Notes: generated from the letters alone by a model not told the origin. DNA of 39,698 nucleotides from Scytonematopsis contorta HA4267-MV1 (GCA_019359035.1 JAHHIC010000078.1:1-39698), one strand, 5' to 3'; positions 16,948 to 25,863 are shown, counted from the stretch's first letter. Numbers and translations: made by a program.

Positions 16948-18333
16948 TTAATCTCCACCTAATTCAACTAATTTGCCAATATTAAAATCTATTCGTATCC
17001 AGCCTCTTAGTCGTTGTAGATTTTGTAATAGAAGTAGGGGAATTTGCCAATGATGAACCATTAAAAATGGCAAAGGGTCAGTAAAACTAAAAATTGCATC
17101 CTTCCCACGGAAGATATTTCGCGACCAAGCTTGTAATCTTTCCCAAGAATTCACACTAGTCAGTCTCCAAACTTCATGATACAACCAATAGGTTGGCTTG
17201 CTGCTAGGTAAAGGTTGAAATGGTTCTCTATAAGTATCCTCACCAACATAGGCATCCGCAACACCGGGATGATTGTAAAACATTGTAATTGCCGAATGAG
17301 TTCGAGGATTGCATTCAATTGCATAAACTGCGCCATCTTCTGCTTGAATAAAATCAAAGGAAACTTGTCCAGTAATTCCCAAAGCAGCAATAAACTGTCT
17401 TACCCATTCTTGAATCTGGGGATGTTCCACCTGTTCATAATTGACTTGAAATGCTGATGAGTCGGAACAACAATGTAACCTCAATTCTCCATTACGCACC
17501 GTACTATGAGTACAATATTCTTTTCCAGGGATAAACTCTTGCATAATCCAAGGTTGTTCTGGACTAATAGGTAAACTTCTAACAAATTCAGCTGTCATCG
17601 CTGGTGTTTCGCAAGGAAGTTTAGTTAAATCCAAACGACGCACGGAGTCATAAGGAATACTCTTAAGAATATATTTACGTGTTTCTTGAGAAAAATCAAA
17701 ATTAATAACTTGTTCTGGGCTAATTATTTTAAACGACTTTGGCATCGATAACCCAATTGTTCTTGCGGTTTCTGCGAATGCGAATTTATCGTCTAGCATT
17801 AAAGTAACATCAGCATCACAATGGAAAACTTGGCAATATTCCGAAAGTGCAGGTTTTACCAGGGAATCGTAATAGCTAGCGACTGGACTGCAAACAGGGA
17901 CGTAAACATCAACATTTTCCTTTTTCACAATATCCAAAAGTGCTTGTATATAGCCTTCAGGATTTTTATGAGGTTCAGGTACTGTGTAAAAGCGACTCAC
18001 AGCATTGGAAAAGCGATGTCCTGTTAACCAATATTTATGGGTTTCTACCAGAATAACGCGATGTCCGCTTGCGTAAAAAGAACGTGCCAGTTGTAAGGCT
18101 TTGGTCATTTTACCACCGCTAATCAAAACGGTTTTGGGTTGTTCGGCAAGAACTTTTTTACTAAATAATTTAACAAAACTACCGAAGAAAAGCGAAAACA
18201 ATACAACTGTTGCGTTGATTGGTAGCGCTAACAATAACAATGTTAAGGTTCCGAGGTTTCGGAATAGCGCATCTATCCAAGGATAGGAATTTAAAGACTG
18301 CTTTAATGATGAGGGAAAAGGTAGAGAAATCAC
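16948..18333 (-). CDS. mysC: ATP-grasp ligase MysC, mycosporine-glycine synthase
   Basis: A protein of 461 aa that uses ATP to couple glycine to 4-deoxygadusol. A hydrophobic stretch at residues 28-52 (LGTLTLLLLALPINATVVLF) suggests membrane association. The conserved text ISGGKMTKALQLARSF (71-86) opens the core. The ATP-grasp part includes MQEFIPGKEYCTHS (264-277) and AIECNPRTHSAITMF (338-352), where Glu and Asn are expected to bind Mg-ATP. The C-terminus IDFNIGKLVELGGD matches the Anabaena protein as I recall it. The start is GTG at 18333. No other Met or Val start fits the N-terminal membrane segment. Third gene of the operon, 131 bp after mysB, with palindromic repeats filling that gap. 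Confidence 0.95.
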   Translation of the reverse strand: MISLPFPSSLKQSLNSYPWIDALFRNLGTLTLLLLALPINATVVLFSLFFGSFVKLFSKKVLAEQPKTVLISGGKMTKALQLARSFYASGHRVILVETHKYWLTGHRFSNAVSRFYTVPEPHKNPEGYIQALLDIVKKENVDVYVPVCSPVASYYDSLVKPALSEYCQVFHCDADVTLMLDDKFAFAETARTIGLSMPKSFKIISPEQVINFDFSQETRKYILKSIPYDSVRRLDLTKLPCETPAMTAEFVRSLPISPEQPWIMQEFIPGKEYCTHSTVRNGELRLHCCSDSSAFQVNYEQVEHPQIQEWVRQFIAALGITGQVSFDFIQAEDGAVYAIECNPRTHSAITMFYNHPGVADAYVGEDTYREPFQPLPSSKPTYWLYHEVWRLTSVNSWERLQAWSRNIFRGKDAIFSFTDPLPFLMVHHWQIPLLLLQNLQRLRGWIRIDFNIGKLVELGGD

Positions 18334-18368
18334 TGCTTTAGGGTGTGACTGTTGACTGGGGTGTAATT

Positions 18369-18475
18369 AGGTTTGTAGTAGCGCTTCAGCGCTAATTCTT
18401 ACTTTCACATTATTGAAGAGGCGCTAAAGCGCTACTACGAACCTGAGGAGACGCTAAAGCGCTACTACGAACCTG
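18369..18475. repeat. Inverted and direct copies of a GCGCTAAAGCGC repeat
   Basis: Copies 18421-18444 and 18451-18475 are direct repeats (CGCTAAAGCGCTACTACGAA). 18369-18392 is an inverted copy that pairs with 18421-18444 over 24 bases with two mismatches. The third copy overlaps the end of mysB: its CTA gives the TAG stop, and the last codons (TGS) are written in the repeat. Confidence 0.85.
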
Positions 18476-19301
18476 TTCGTCGGATGATTGTTAAACCATC
18501 GCGTAATGGTAACAATACTTGTTCAACTCGATTGTCTGCTGCGACAACTCTGTTAAACTCGGTAATTGCTTTACCGTTGGGGGTACTCTCTTCGCTAGAT
18601 AAATAAGGTTGTCCCTGCATCAGGGTGTTATCAACACAGATAATTCCTCCGGGTGCAAGTAGGCTGCTATCGAGTATGGTTTGGAAATACTGGACATACT
18701 CTTTTTTATCTGCGTCGATAAAGACTAAATCAAATGAATCGCCTTTTTCCGCTAATTTTTGCAAAGTTTCCAATGCTGGTGCGACTTCAATTTTGATTTT
18801 ATGTCCGTGGGGTGAATTGTGGAAACAAGTTTGTGCGAAGCTGGCTACATAATCATCCACTTCACATGCCACCATGTAACCATCATTTGGTAATGCTTCT
18901 GCCATCGCTAAAGCAGAATATCCTGTAAACATCCCCACTTCAAGAATTCGTTTTGCTTTGGTCATGTGGACGAACATCTTTAAAGTCTGTCCTTCGACAT
19001 GTCCCGAAAGCATTTCTTGTTCTAGTTGACGTACGGTTTCACCATCACTGAAACGCTGACTCCAATCTTCTGCACTAGTACGTTTTGCTAGTGCTGTCAA
19101 TGCTTCCGACTCGGACGTGGTGCATTCATTTATGTATGGTTCCAGTCCAGCAGCAAGTTGATGTGCTTGTTGCAGTGCTGTCATTACTGATGCTGGCACT
19201 TTATGGGATGCAGCTAACTCAAGGACGGTTTGCAGTTGCTCGACTAAAATACCGTGGGGAGTTACAGGACGTGCGGGTTTAAGTTCAACGAGAGTGGTCA
19301 T
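18465..19301 (-). CDS. mysB: O-methyltransferase MysB, 4-deoxygadusol-forming
   Basis: A protein of 278 aa, class I SAM methyltransferase of the caffeoyl-CoA type. It should methylate 2-demethyl-4-deoxygadusol to 4-deoxygadusol, the common MAA core. SAM motif I is ILEVGMFTGYSALAMAEALP (119-138). FIDADKKEY (about 194-202) supplies the acidic metal-binding residues, followed by GGIICVDNTLMQG. The ATG at 19301 is preceded by a CU-rich leader made wholly of short tandem repeats, with no Shine-Dalgarno. The stop codon lies inside a dispersed repeat, so the extreme C-terminus may differ from relatives. Second gene of the operon. Confidence 0.95.
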   Translation of the reverse strand: MTTLVELKPARPVTPHGILVEQLQTVLELAASHKVPASVMTALQQAHQLAAGLEPYINECTTSESEALTALAKRTSAEDWSQRFSDGETVRQLEQEMLSGHVEGQTLKMFVHMTKAKRILEVGMFTGYSALAMAEALPNDGYMVACEVDDYVASFAQTCFHNSPHGHKIKIEVAPALETLQKLAEKGDSFDLVFIDADKKEYVQYFQTILDSSLLAPGGIICVDNTLMQGQPYLSSEESTPNGKAITEFNRVVAADNRVEQVLLPLRDGLTIIRRTGS

Positions 19302-19351
19302 TGGGAAGTGGGGAATGGGGAATGGGGAATTGGGAGTGGGGAGTGGGGAGT
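19302..19351. repeat. Heptamer-type short tandem repeat between mysA and mysB
   Basis: About seven degenerate copies of GGGGAAT or GGGGAGT fill almost the whole 56-bp gap. Such STRR sequences are typical of heterocystous cyanobacteria. On the minus strand they make a CU-rich leader directly abutting the mysB start codon. Confidence 0.9.
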
Positions 19352-19357
19352 CTCGTT

Positions 19358-20587
19358 TTATACGGTTGCCATTTCGGCTTCTTCTGTACCGATGTATGCA
19401 TCGATGCCTTCACCAGCACGGGGTAATGTCGCACAAAGACGCTTGTGTTCTTGTAGGGCGGTCTCTAATTCCTCACGGGTGAGGTCATTAACAAAAAAGC
19501 AACTACCTATAGGATAAGGCATTGCAGCACGCAATTTGCCATCACGAGTTTGGGTAATTGATTCAGTTGCTTTCCACAATAGTTCACCATCAAGTAATGG
19601 ATGGTCTAGGGCTAAACCTATGCGACTCATTAAAGAAAGAATACGGTCGCGTTCTTCAACAGTGATATAACCACGTTGCTCGGCTATTGTCGCTGACAAA
19701 GCCATATCAATATTCACTGCATGTCCGTGATACAGGGGTACACAAGGTGCTAATTCTAGCGTAGGACTCCAGGTATGTCCGTAGGCAATCACTCTGTCTA
19801 AATCTAATTCGTGCAAGTTGGGAGTTTCTAAATCCAACATAGTTTTGATGGCTTCATAGTTGACACGATGAGCAATTTCTCTTAGCTCTGGTGTGCCGTT
19901 GATGTAGCCAAAATGGCTCTGTAGCAGTTCTTCCCCATGTTCATACAACAACTCAAATACTTCACTGTTAGCAACAACGGCAATTTTCACTAACTCTGCC
20001 ATTCCGTTGCGAACTTGTGCTATTGGTAGTGTCTTTAAGAAAGAAAAGTCCAGAATTACCTTCTCTGGTGCATGATAAGCACCCAAGCGGTTCTTCAGTT
20101 TTTTATGATTGACAGCGACTTTAATAGCAACACCTGCGTCAATCAAACCAATCAATGTTGTCGGAATTCTAATGTAGTTGGTACGACGACGATAAGCTGA
20201 ACAAGCAAAACCCGCAACGTCAGTCACCAATCCACCACCGACCACTAGAACAGGTTCTTTTCTAATCAATCCAAAATCTGCAAATGCGTCCACAATATTT
20301 TCAAATGTGGCTAGCGTTTTGGCTGGTTCTGATATTGTGACAGGAAATACTTCTAACTCAATATCGTAGTAACGGAAATATGAGCGAATTTGTTCACCAT
20401 ACAAGCGATTTACATTGGCATCAACTACCACTAAACAACGTCCGTACTTGGTATAGCTGTCGGCAATTTCGGTGTTTTTAATATCAAACACCCCATTGAC
20501 ATACTCTAAGCTAAACTCAATTTTTTCGTAACCAGTAACGTTGAAAACTTTATCGGTCGCGGTAAAAGAAGCGGTAGGAATACCCAT
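19358..20587 (-). CDS. mysA: 2-demethyl-4-deoxygadusol synthase MysA
   Basis: A protein of 409 aa, a sugar-phosphate cyclase related to 3-dehydroquinate synthase. It converts sedoheptulose 7-phosphate to 2-demethyl-4-deoxygadusol, the committed MAA step. The NAD motif is [18 protein letters not shown] (113-130). Expected metal ligands are Glu198 (GMAELVK), His271 (AYGHTW) and His287 (YHGHAVN). The open frame extends to 20662, but the ATG at 20587 is chosen: it is preceded by AAAGGACGAAACA, matches the start of the Anabaena homologue (M-x-I-x-x-A-x-F), and leaves an inverted repeat outside the gene. First gene of the mysABCE operon. Confidence 0.96.
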   Translation of the reverse strand: MGIPTASFTATDKVFNVTGYEKIEFSLEYVNGVFDIKNTEIADSYTKYGRCLVVVDANVNRLYGEQIRSYFRYYDIELEVFPVTISEPAKTLATFENIVDAFADFGLIRKEPVLVVGGGLVTDVAGFACSAYRRRTNYIRIPTTLIGLIDAGVAIKVAVNHKKLKNRLGAYHAPEKVILDFSFLKTLPIAQVRNGMAELVKIAVVANSEVFELLYEHGEELLQSHFGYINGTPELREIAHRVNYEAIKTMLDLETPNLHELDLDRVIAYGHTWSPTLELAPCVPLYHGHAVNIDMALSATIAEQRGYITVEERDRILSLMSRIGLALDHPLLDGELLWKATESITQTRDGKLRAAMPYPIGSCFFVNDLTREELETALQEHKRLCATLPRAGEGIDAYIGTEEAEMATV

Positions 20588-20630
20588 TGTTTCGTCCTTT
20601 AAATCCCAAAAATTGTGAATAAAAATTGAT

Positions 20631-20657
20631 AGTATCGATACATTAAAATTCGATACT
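20631..20657 (-). promoter_or_regulatory. Inverted repeat in the mysA upstream region
   Basis: GTATCGATAC (20632-20641) is a perfect 10-bp palindrome. A further CGATACT (20651-20657) mirrors AGTATCG (20631-20637), giving three CGATAC half-sites within 27 bases, 44-70 bases upstream of the mysA start. A TATAAT (20707-20702 on the minus strand) lies further upstream, so the sites would be in the leader or near the start of transcription. Candidate operator; the binding protein is unknown. Confidence 0.4.
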
Positions 20658-20662
20658 CGCAA

Positions 20663-21096
20663 GTGAATTTACATTGCTTTTAGATAACCAAGCAACGTAA
20701 AATTATATTTGGCAACAATTACATGAATTACACCTCAGATAATTACCTGAATAATTAAATAAATATACGCTCTGCAAATTTCTTGAATCTGTCTATTGCA
20801 TGATTTATTCTCTCAACGCTAAGCCAGATTTATTGATATTTTCACAGCATTTACACAAAAATCAAGCCAGTACGATTCACTTTATGCCTTCTCGTAGGTT
20901 ATACCATTTTGGATTCAAAATCTATCACTGAAACTTTTTTGATGAACTCATCTGTTTCAGAGATTTTTCCAATAGGTATTATTTACATACTGGCTAAATT
21001 TCAACTATCAAGGACTATTTACATAAGTCCTATCTTTAGATAGATGCAAATATTTTTGTTTGCATCACAAAAAAATTACTTAGTGGTATTTAGAGC
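20663..21096. other. Intergenic region upstream of mysA
   Basis: AT-rich, no ORF that looks coding. It holds the candidate mysA -10 (20702-20707), a 6-bp hairpin AGGACT-N9-AGTCCT (about 21010-21031) and the hairpin at 21043-21066. Nothing else recognised. Confidence 0.6.
21043..21066 (-). terminator. Hairpin downstream of the small minus-strand ORF
   Basis: GATGCAAA (21043-21050) and TTTGCATC (21059-21066) form a perfect 8-bp stem with an 8-base loop, 31 bases past the TAG at 21097. No T-run follows on the minus strand, so termination is tentative. Confidence 0.35.
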
Positions 21097-21228
21097 CTAG
21101 ACCAACATTGGCACTAACGCTGCAATTATGATTTTGACACCAGCCACTAAATTCACAATGGTTCTGACACCACATCCGACACCATATAAAGGGGCAAGTT
21201 TTGAGTTGCAAAAACTCGTATATCCTTG
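21097..21228 (-). pseudogene. In-frame hydrophobic extension after the TGA
   Basis: The 43 codons read QGYTSFCNSKLAPLYGVG and end in VAGVKIIIAALVPMLV, then TAG. The hydrophobic, Gly/Val/Ile-rich composition could form a membrane segment. It has no start of its own near its beginning. It is either the severed C-terminus of the 50-aa ORF, a readthrough product, or chance. Confidence 0.3.
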
Positions 21229-21381
21229 TCACCGAGTTTCCACTTGAGATTGCAACCCTGATTTATGCTCAGCTTGATGTTCTTCCGCATCTGCTTTAAA
21301 CCTTATATCGCTTGTTCCGGGAATGATTTGAAATTCCACGTTCACCCCATACATAAATACATGATAAGGTTCAATGGACAT
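21229..21381 (-). CDS. Small ORF (50 aa), continued in frame past a TGA
   Basis: An unrecognised 50-aa product starting MSIEPYHVFMYGVNVEFQ and ending SQVETR. The ATG at 21381 has a strong Shine-Dalgarno (AAGGTGA, 5 bases away) and a 16-bp palindrome 12 bases upstream. After the TGA at 21229-21231 the same frame stays open for 43 more codons to a TAG at 21097, encoding a hydrophobic tail. It may be a real small protein, or a 94-residue gene broken by one nonsense change. No family recognised. Confidence 0.4.
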   Translation of the reverse strand: MSIEPYHVFMYGVNVEFQIIPGTSDIRFKADAEEHQAEHKSGLQSQVETR

Positions 21382-21392
21382 AATCACCTTGC

Positions 21393-21408
21393 TAGTATTT
21401 AAATACTA
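21393..21408 (-). promoter_or_regulatory. 16-bp palindrome upstream of the small ORF
   Basis: TAGTATTTAAATACTA is a perfect palindrome 12 bases upstream of the ATG at 21381. It could be an operator. AT-rich palindromes also arise by chance. Confidence 0.35.
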
Positions 21409-21663
21409 ACGTAAGCGACGTTCAACAATTTGAGTCACGAAACCTAAAGTCACGGAACCTGATTTGTTGATATTACCAACAAATCTCAGCTTACCTCTAT
21501 ACGGTATTTTATTGACCAACCTAAAGATTAATATAACTTATGATTAAGCAATATTTAAATAAATATTAAGTATTTTGATTATTGAGCGATTTTATAACTT
21601 AAGGGTATTGACTTTTACTCACTAATGCGTTTCCGGTAGGTTATTGTTTGGAAGACTCCAGAA

Positions 21664-21867
21664 CTAACGTTCATCGTTTAATATGAGAGCATAAGGCCAT
21701 ATCAAAGCTTGGATACAATAACCAGCGATGATGACTAAATTTGCTACCCAAATAATTGGAAAGTTACTATATTCCTTTATTTCCTGTAGTTTTTGTCTTA
21801 GTTCCAACCATTGAATAACAATTCCCAAAAGGTAACAATTGATTGCTATCAAAAGTGAAATTGACAT
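21664..21867 (-). CDS. Small two-helix membrane protein
   Basis: A 67-aa protein of unknown function. Two hydrophobic segments (about residues 2-18, SISLLIAINCYLLGIVI, and 38-58, IIWVANLVIIAGYCIQALIWP) flank a charged linker (LELRQKLQEIKEYS). The ATG at 21867 has GAGGAGAA upstream at good spacing, which strongly supports translation. It starts 109 bp after the kinase-NACHT stop on the same strand, so a shared transcript is possible. Confidence 0.65.
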   Translation of the reverse strand: MSISLLIAINCYLLGIVIQWLELRQKLQEIKEYSNFPIIWVANLVIIAGYCIQALIWPYALILNDER

Positions 21868-21976
21868 ATAAATATTTCTCCTCTATTTTCAAGTAACATA
21901 AAAATATCAATCTTTTTAATAACTAGGGCGTGTTTTTAGTTTTTATGCATTTCGATAAGGCATCTGTTACATCTGT

Positions 21977-24742
21977 CTATAAGTCTTTGCTAGATTTTTG
22001 GGCAAAATGTTCCAACAGCAGTCGATGGACAAAGATGTAACCACCACCTACTTTTTGTAAAAAAATCCGTTCTGTTGCATAGTTTAAAAAGCGGGCATAA
22101 TTCCAGGGAATATAACCTTTATAACAAAGAATAATCCGCAAAATTAAATGTTTAATGGAGGCTTCACCACCTCCTGCAGCGACTCCGAACCATAGCCCAT
22201 ACATTCCCCAGAAAAAACTATACCAACCTAATGCTCTGGCTGATATTCCTAGAACAATTAAGCCAATAAACCCGAAGATGATTGCATTTTTTACTGATTG
22301 CCAAATTCCTTGATTTGCAACAGTTTGTGTGGAAATACTTGGAGCAGTCAAACCACCAATTAAGCCATAAACTAACCCCAAACTTAGACCAAATGTTATA
22401 CCACGAGTCCAAGAATAAAGTTGTATGTCAATAAATGTGGGGTCAAAAATTCTCCAATGAAGTGGGTGAAATAATAGTTCATAAAGCACTTTTACCAATA
22501 AACCTAAAATAGAACCAACAGTGATACCACGAATTATATTATTTATTCCTTTCTGCCAAGACCATTTAAGATTTTCAACAGTTCGGATGCGGTAAACACC
22601 AAAAATAGCCCAAAAAACCAAACCACTATATATAAGTAAAATTATCTGACGGCTTCTAGCGAAAAAACCTTCACTAATAACTAAACCTAAAATTATAAAG
22701 GTCAACCAAACAATAATTCCATAAATATATTTTTGTCTATTTGATTGCAACCAATCAGGTTGTATTCGCTCAATTAAAAATACAGTTTGTGACTGCTGTT
22801 TCAGTCTTTGCGCTAACCAAGCTAACCATTCCATCGACTGTTTTTGTGAGTATTGTGAATATTTATTTTTAACTCCTCGACGGTCAAACATTCTTTGGAT
22901 ATACTTATCAAATAAGTGTTGACGACGTTCTTCTAAGTTCATTCCTGGTAATTCTGTTACCGATAACCCCTGATAAGCAATAGTCATAATACTTAGCATC
23001 AAGGGTGATTTCGCTAATTCTTGAATTGTGCTATCTGCTTGTAATGCTATTTTTACAGCGACAAGTTCCGAACCTGCGCTGTTAAGATATTGATGAATTT
23101 GTTCTAAAGTTAATGGTTGAATAAAAACTGCTCCTTGAAAACGTAGACGATTGGATAAAGCTTCATAATCTTTGATACGGCTACAAACTACTATTTCTGT
23201 TTCTCCATATATCTGACTAAATTTATTAATAGCTTCAACACAGGTATCTCGACGTTCAATACTTATTTCGTCCAATCCATCTAATAGTAATAATAATTGC
23301 TGATTTTTTATTAAGTTTGTACCGATTTCTTTAGATACCTGATATTTAGTATTAAGCTCTCTAATAAGCCATTCGGCAATTTTTATTTTTTCGTTTGTCC
23401 ATGCTGAAAGGTTAAAAATTACAGGAATTCGTTGGTTAGTATCTTCTTCTGCTAGTGTAATTAAATCGCGAGTCAGTTCTAAAAGTGTTGTTGTTTTTCC
23501 GGCTCCTGGTTCTCCTAAAATTAATAGAGTTCTTCCTTCTCCCATTTGTTGAAATAAGTCTATAATTTTAGTCTTTTGCGGTAAGGGTTGTCTTGCTTGT
23601 TCGAGAGTTTCCCATAGCATACCCCAAGGACGGTCTAAAGAGTCGAGTCGATTTTCTAGACCTAGTTCAATTAATGCTATTCCATGTAAAGAAGTTTCTA
23701 AAACACCTTTTACCCAGTAATTTTTGACTTTATTCAGTAATATTTGACGGTTGTTATATCCCTGCTTGCTGTAAGGTATTTTTGTTAATGAGGTTATTTC
23801 TTTGGTAGTTTCCTTAGAGGTTTGTTTAGCAGTAAAAATTGGAAGCAAAGCTGTTTCTATCTCGTAAGGATTAATTGTTTCTCTTTCCGATAGAGTTTTT
23901 TGTAACACATTGTCTTGGGGATAAACATTAGCTAAATCAGCTAACATATCTTTAGCTGTTGCATAACGTTCTTGTGAGTACGATTTAATGGCTTTATTTA
24001 AAATCGCGAATAATTGGGTGCTAATCTTAGTTTCTTTTTGCCAAATTATCTCGCCATTTTGTAGATTTATTTCAAACTCTTGAGGGTGTTTACCTGTTAA
24101 CAAGTAAATCATCGTCATCCCCAAACTATAAATATCGCTAGAAAATATAGGTTTTCCTATTGCTTGCTCTGGGGGCATAAATCCGGGTGTCCCGAATGCT
24201 ACTGAAGTCATAACTTCACCTTGGATATCGACTGAAGTATTCATGATTTCTTTAGCGATACCAAAATCAATTAAAACTGGTTGACTATCTTTTTGTCGCC
24301 AAATAATATTACTTGGTTTAATGTCTCGGTGGATAATTCCTTTTGTGTGGATAAAATCTAAAATTTTTAAAATATTTATTAGTATTTCTTTGACTAAATC
24401 TTCTTGGAAAATACCTTGATTTTTTAATTTCTCATTCAGAGTGACACCTTCAACCCATTCCTGGACTAAGTAAAAATGCTCATTATCTCTAAAGTAAGCA
24501 TATAAATTAGGTATTTGCTCGTGACCCTCACCCAGTTGCTCTAAAATTGCGGCTTCTCTAGCAAATCGTTCCTGGACGAGTTGATAAACGTGGGGTTTGT
24601 TTGTGATGGGTTTGAGTTGTTTAATTACGCAAATGCGACTGGATGGGAGATGGGTGTCTTCGGCTAAAAAAGTTTCCCCAAAGCCACCCCTTCCCAAACC
24701 TTGAATGATACGGTAGCGATTACTCAGCAGTTTTGGTGTCAT
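21977..24742 (-). CDS. Ser/Thr protein kinase fused to NACHT ATPase and membrane domain
   Basis: A protein of 921 aa from the ATG at 24742 (a TTG at 24802 would add 20 residues). Kinase domain about 10-275: GLGRGGFGETF (15-25), Lys41, HRDIKPSN (Asp140), DFGIAKE (Asp159), then GTPGFMPPEQ. All catalytic residues are present, so it should be active. A linker of about 100 residues leads to a NACHT domain: Walker A GEPGAGKTT (410-418), Walker B LLLLLDGLDE (483-492). Residues about 673-870 contain several membrane helices, and the tail has the cyanobacterial NACHT ending FVHRLLLEHFA. The architecture suggests a membrane-anchored STAND signal switch that phosphorylates targets on activation. Whether it serves immunity, stress or development is unknown. 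Confidence 0.88.
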   Translation of the reverse strand: MTPKLLSNRYRIIQGLGRGGFGETFLAEDTHLPSSRICVIKQLKPITNKPHVYQLVQERFAREAAILEQLGEGHEQIPNLYAYFRDNEHFYLVQEWVEGVTLNEKLKNQGIFQEDLVKEILINILKILDFIHTKGIIHRDIKPSNIIWRQKDSQPVLIDFGIAKEIMNTSVDIQGEVMTSVAFGTPGFMPPEQAIGKPIFSSDIYSLGMTMIYLLTGKHPQEFEINLQNGEIIWQKETKISTQLFAILNKAIKSYSQERYATAKDMLADLANVYPQDNVLQKTLSERETINPYEIETALLPIFTAKQTSKETTKEITSLTKIPYSKQGYNNRQILLNKVKNYWVKGVLETSLHGIALIELGLENRLDSLDRPWGMLWETLEQARQPLPQKTKIIDLFQQMGEGRTLLILGEPGAGKTTTLLELTRDLITLAEEDTNQRIPVIFNLSAWTNEKIKIAEWLIRELNTKYQVSKEIGTNLIKNQQLLLLLDGLDEISIERRDTCVEAINKFSQIYGETEIVVCSRIKDYEALSNRLRFQGAVFIQPLTLEQIHQYLNSAGSELVAVKIALQADSTIQELAKSPLMLSIMTIAYQGLSVTELPGMNLEERRQHLFDKYIQRMFDRRGVKNKYSQYSQKQSMEWLAWLAQRLKQQSQTVFLIERIQPDWLQSNRQKYIYGIIVWLTFIILGLVISEGFFARSRQIILLIYSGLVFWAIFGVYRIRTVENLKWSWQKGINNIIRGITVGSILGLLVKVLYELLFHPLHWRIFDPTFIDIQLYSWTRGITFGLSLGLVYGLIGGLTAPSISTQTVANQGIWQSVKNAIIFGFIGLIVLGISARALGWYSFFWGMYGLWFGVAAGGGEASIKHLILRIILCYKGYIPWNYARFLNYATERIFLQKVGGGYIFVHRLLLEHFAQKSSKDL

Positions 24743-24993
24743 CTTTATCAAGAGTTTTGCTTTTATTTTTACTACATTGACAGTGCTTTTGGGGAAAATC
24801 AACTAAAAGATACCTAACCCCCCTAAGGGGAATAAAAAAATAATATATAGAATTATCGGGAAATATTGAATTTTTAAATTACTGTTGCAAAATCTACAGA
24901 CGAAAAAAAAAATCAGTCGTAATTTGAAAATTACTATGCAGTCACAATCATTTATTCTCGATTACTATAACTGAAGTTAAACTTCAATAAATT

Positions 24994-25815
24994 ATGTCTA
25001 ATAATGGTAAATCACTACGTAAAAAAACAGTTTTAGTTACCGGAGGAGCTAATGGCATTGGTTATGAATTAGCATATTTTTTTGCTAAAGACGGTTATAA
25101 TCTTGTCCTAGTAGACCGAGACGAACAAAAGCTGCTTGAAGTTACAGAAACATTTAAAGATAAGTTTGATGGTAATGTGAAATCTATCGTTAAGGATTTA
25201 TCTATTTCAACTTCTCCATTAGAAATTTTTACGGAATTACAACAAGAATCTATCAAAATTGATGTACTCGTCAATAATGCTGGATTTGGAACTATTGGTT
25301 TTTTTAATGATACTAGTTTAGAAGATGAGTTGGGCATGTTGCAGGTAAACTTAGTATCTCTTACCCATTTAACTAAGCTTTTTCTTAAGGACATGGTGAA
25401 GCAAGGTGAAGGGAAGATATTAAATGTTGCTTCTACTGCTGCTTTTCAACCGGGTCCTTTGATGGCAGTTTATTTTGCTACCAAGGCTTACATCTTGTCA
25501 TTTTCGGAAGCTATCTCTAATGAATTAAACGGTACGGGGGTAACTGTAACTGTTCTTTGTCCGGGACCGACAGAATCAGCTTTTCATGAAAGAACTGGTA
25601 TGGCAGATACCATCTTAGTGAAAAATAAGAAAATGATGGATGCAAAAACAGTTGCGAAAATTGGTTATCACGGTCTTATGAATAACAGAACTATAGTTAT
25701 TCCTGGAATAAAAAATCTTATCCTCTCAAAATCAGTTAGATTTTTCCCCAGAAAACTTGTGACTCAATTTGTGCGGAATATGCAGGAACTTCCGATTGAA
25801 GTACCTACTGTTTAA
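24994..25815 (+). CDS. Short-chain dehydrogenase/reductase
   Basis: A protein of 273 aa, classical SDR fold. The cofactor motif TGGANGIG (16-23), NNAG (94-97) and the catalytic Ser147, Tyr160 and Lys164 (NVASTAAF, YFATK) are intact. VDRDEQ after the second strand suggests NAD(H), since Asp41 follows beta-2. CPGPTES after the catalytic helix is typical of the DltE/YqjQ-like group. The substrate is unknown. It stands alone: divergent from the kinase-NACHT gene and convergent with the DUF2330 gene. No Shine-Dalgarno precedes the ATG. Confidence 0.85.
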   Translation: MSNNGKSLRKKTVLVTGGANGIGYELAYFFAKDGYNLVLVDRDEQKLLEVTETFKDKFDGNVKSIVKDLSISTSPLEIFTELQQESIKIDVLVNNAGFGTIGFFNDTSLEDELGMLQVNLVSLTHLTKLFLKDMVKQGEGKILNVASTAAFQPGPLMAVYFATKAYILSFSEAISNELNGTGVTVTVLCPGPTESAFHERTGMADTILVKNKKMMDAKTVAKIGYHGLMNNRTIVIPGIKNLILSKSVRFFPRKLVTQFVRNMQELPIEVPTV

Positions 25816-25863
25816 AGATAAGTCGCTAAGAAATACAGCAAATTTCAGGTTAGTGAAATACAA

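Noticed and set aside
21120-21190. Transposon end suggested by repeated TGACACCA / GACACC strings
   Set aside because: The spacing is irregular, there is no inverted partner or target duplication, and the strings fall within the possible reading frame at 21097-21228.
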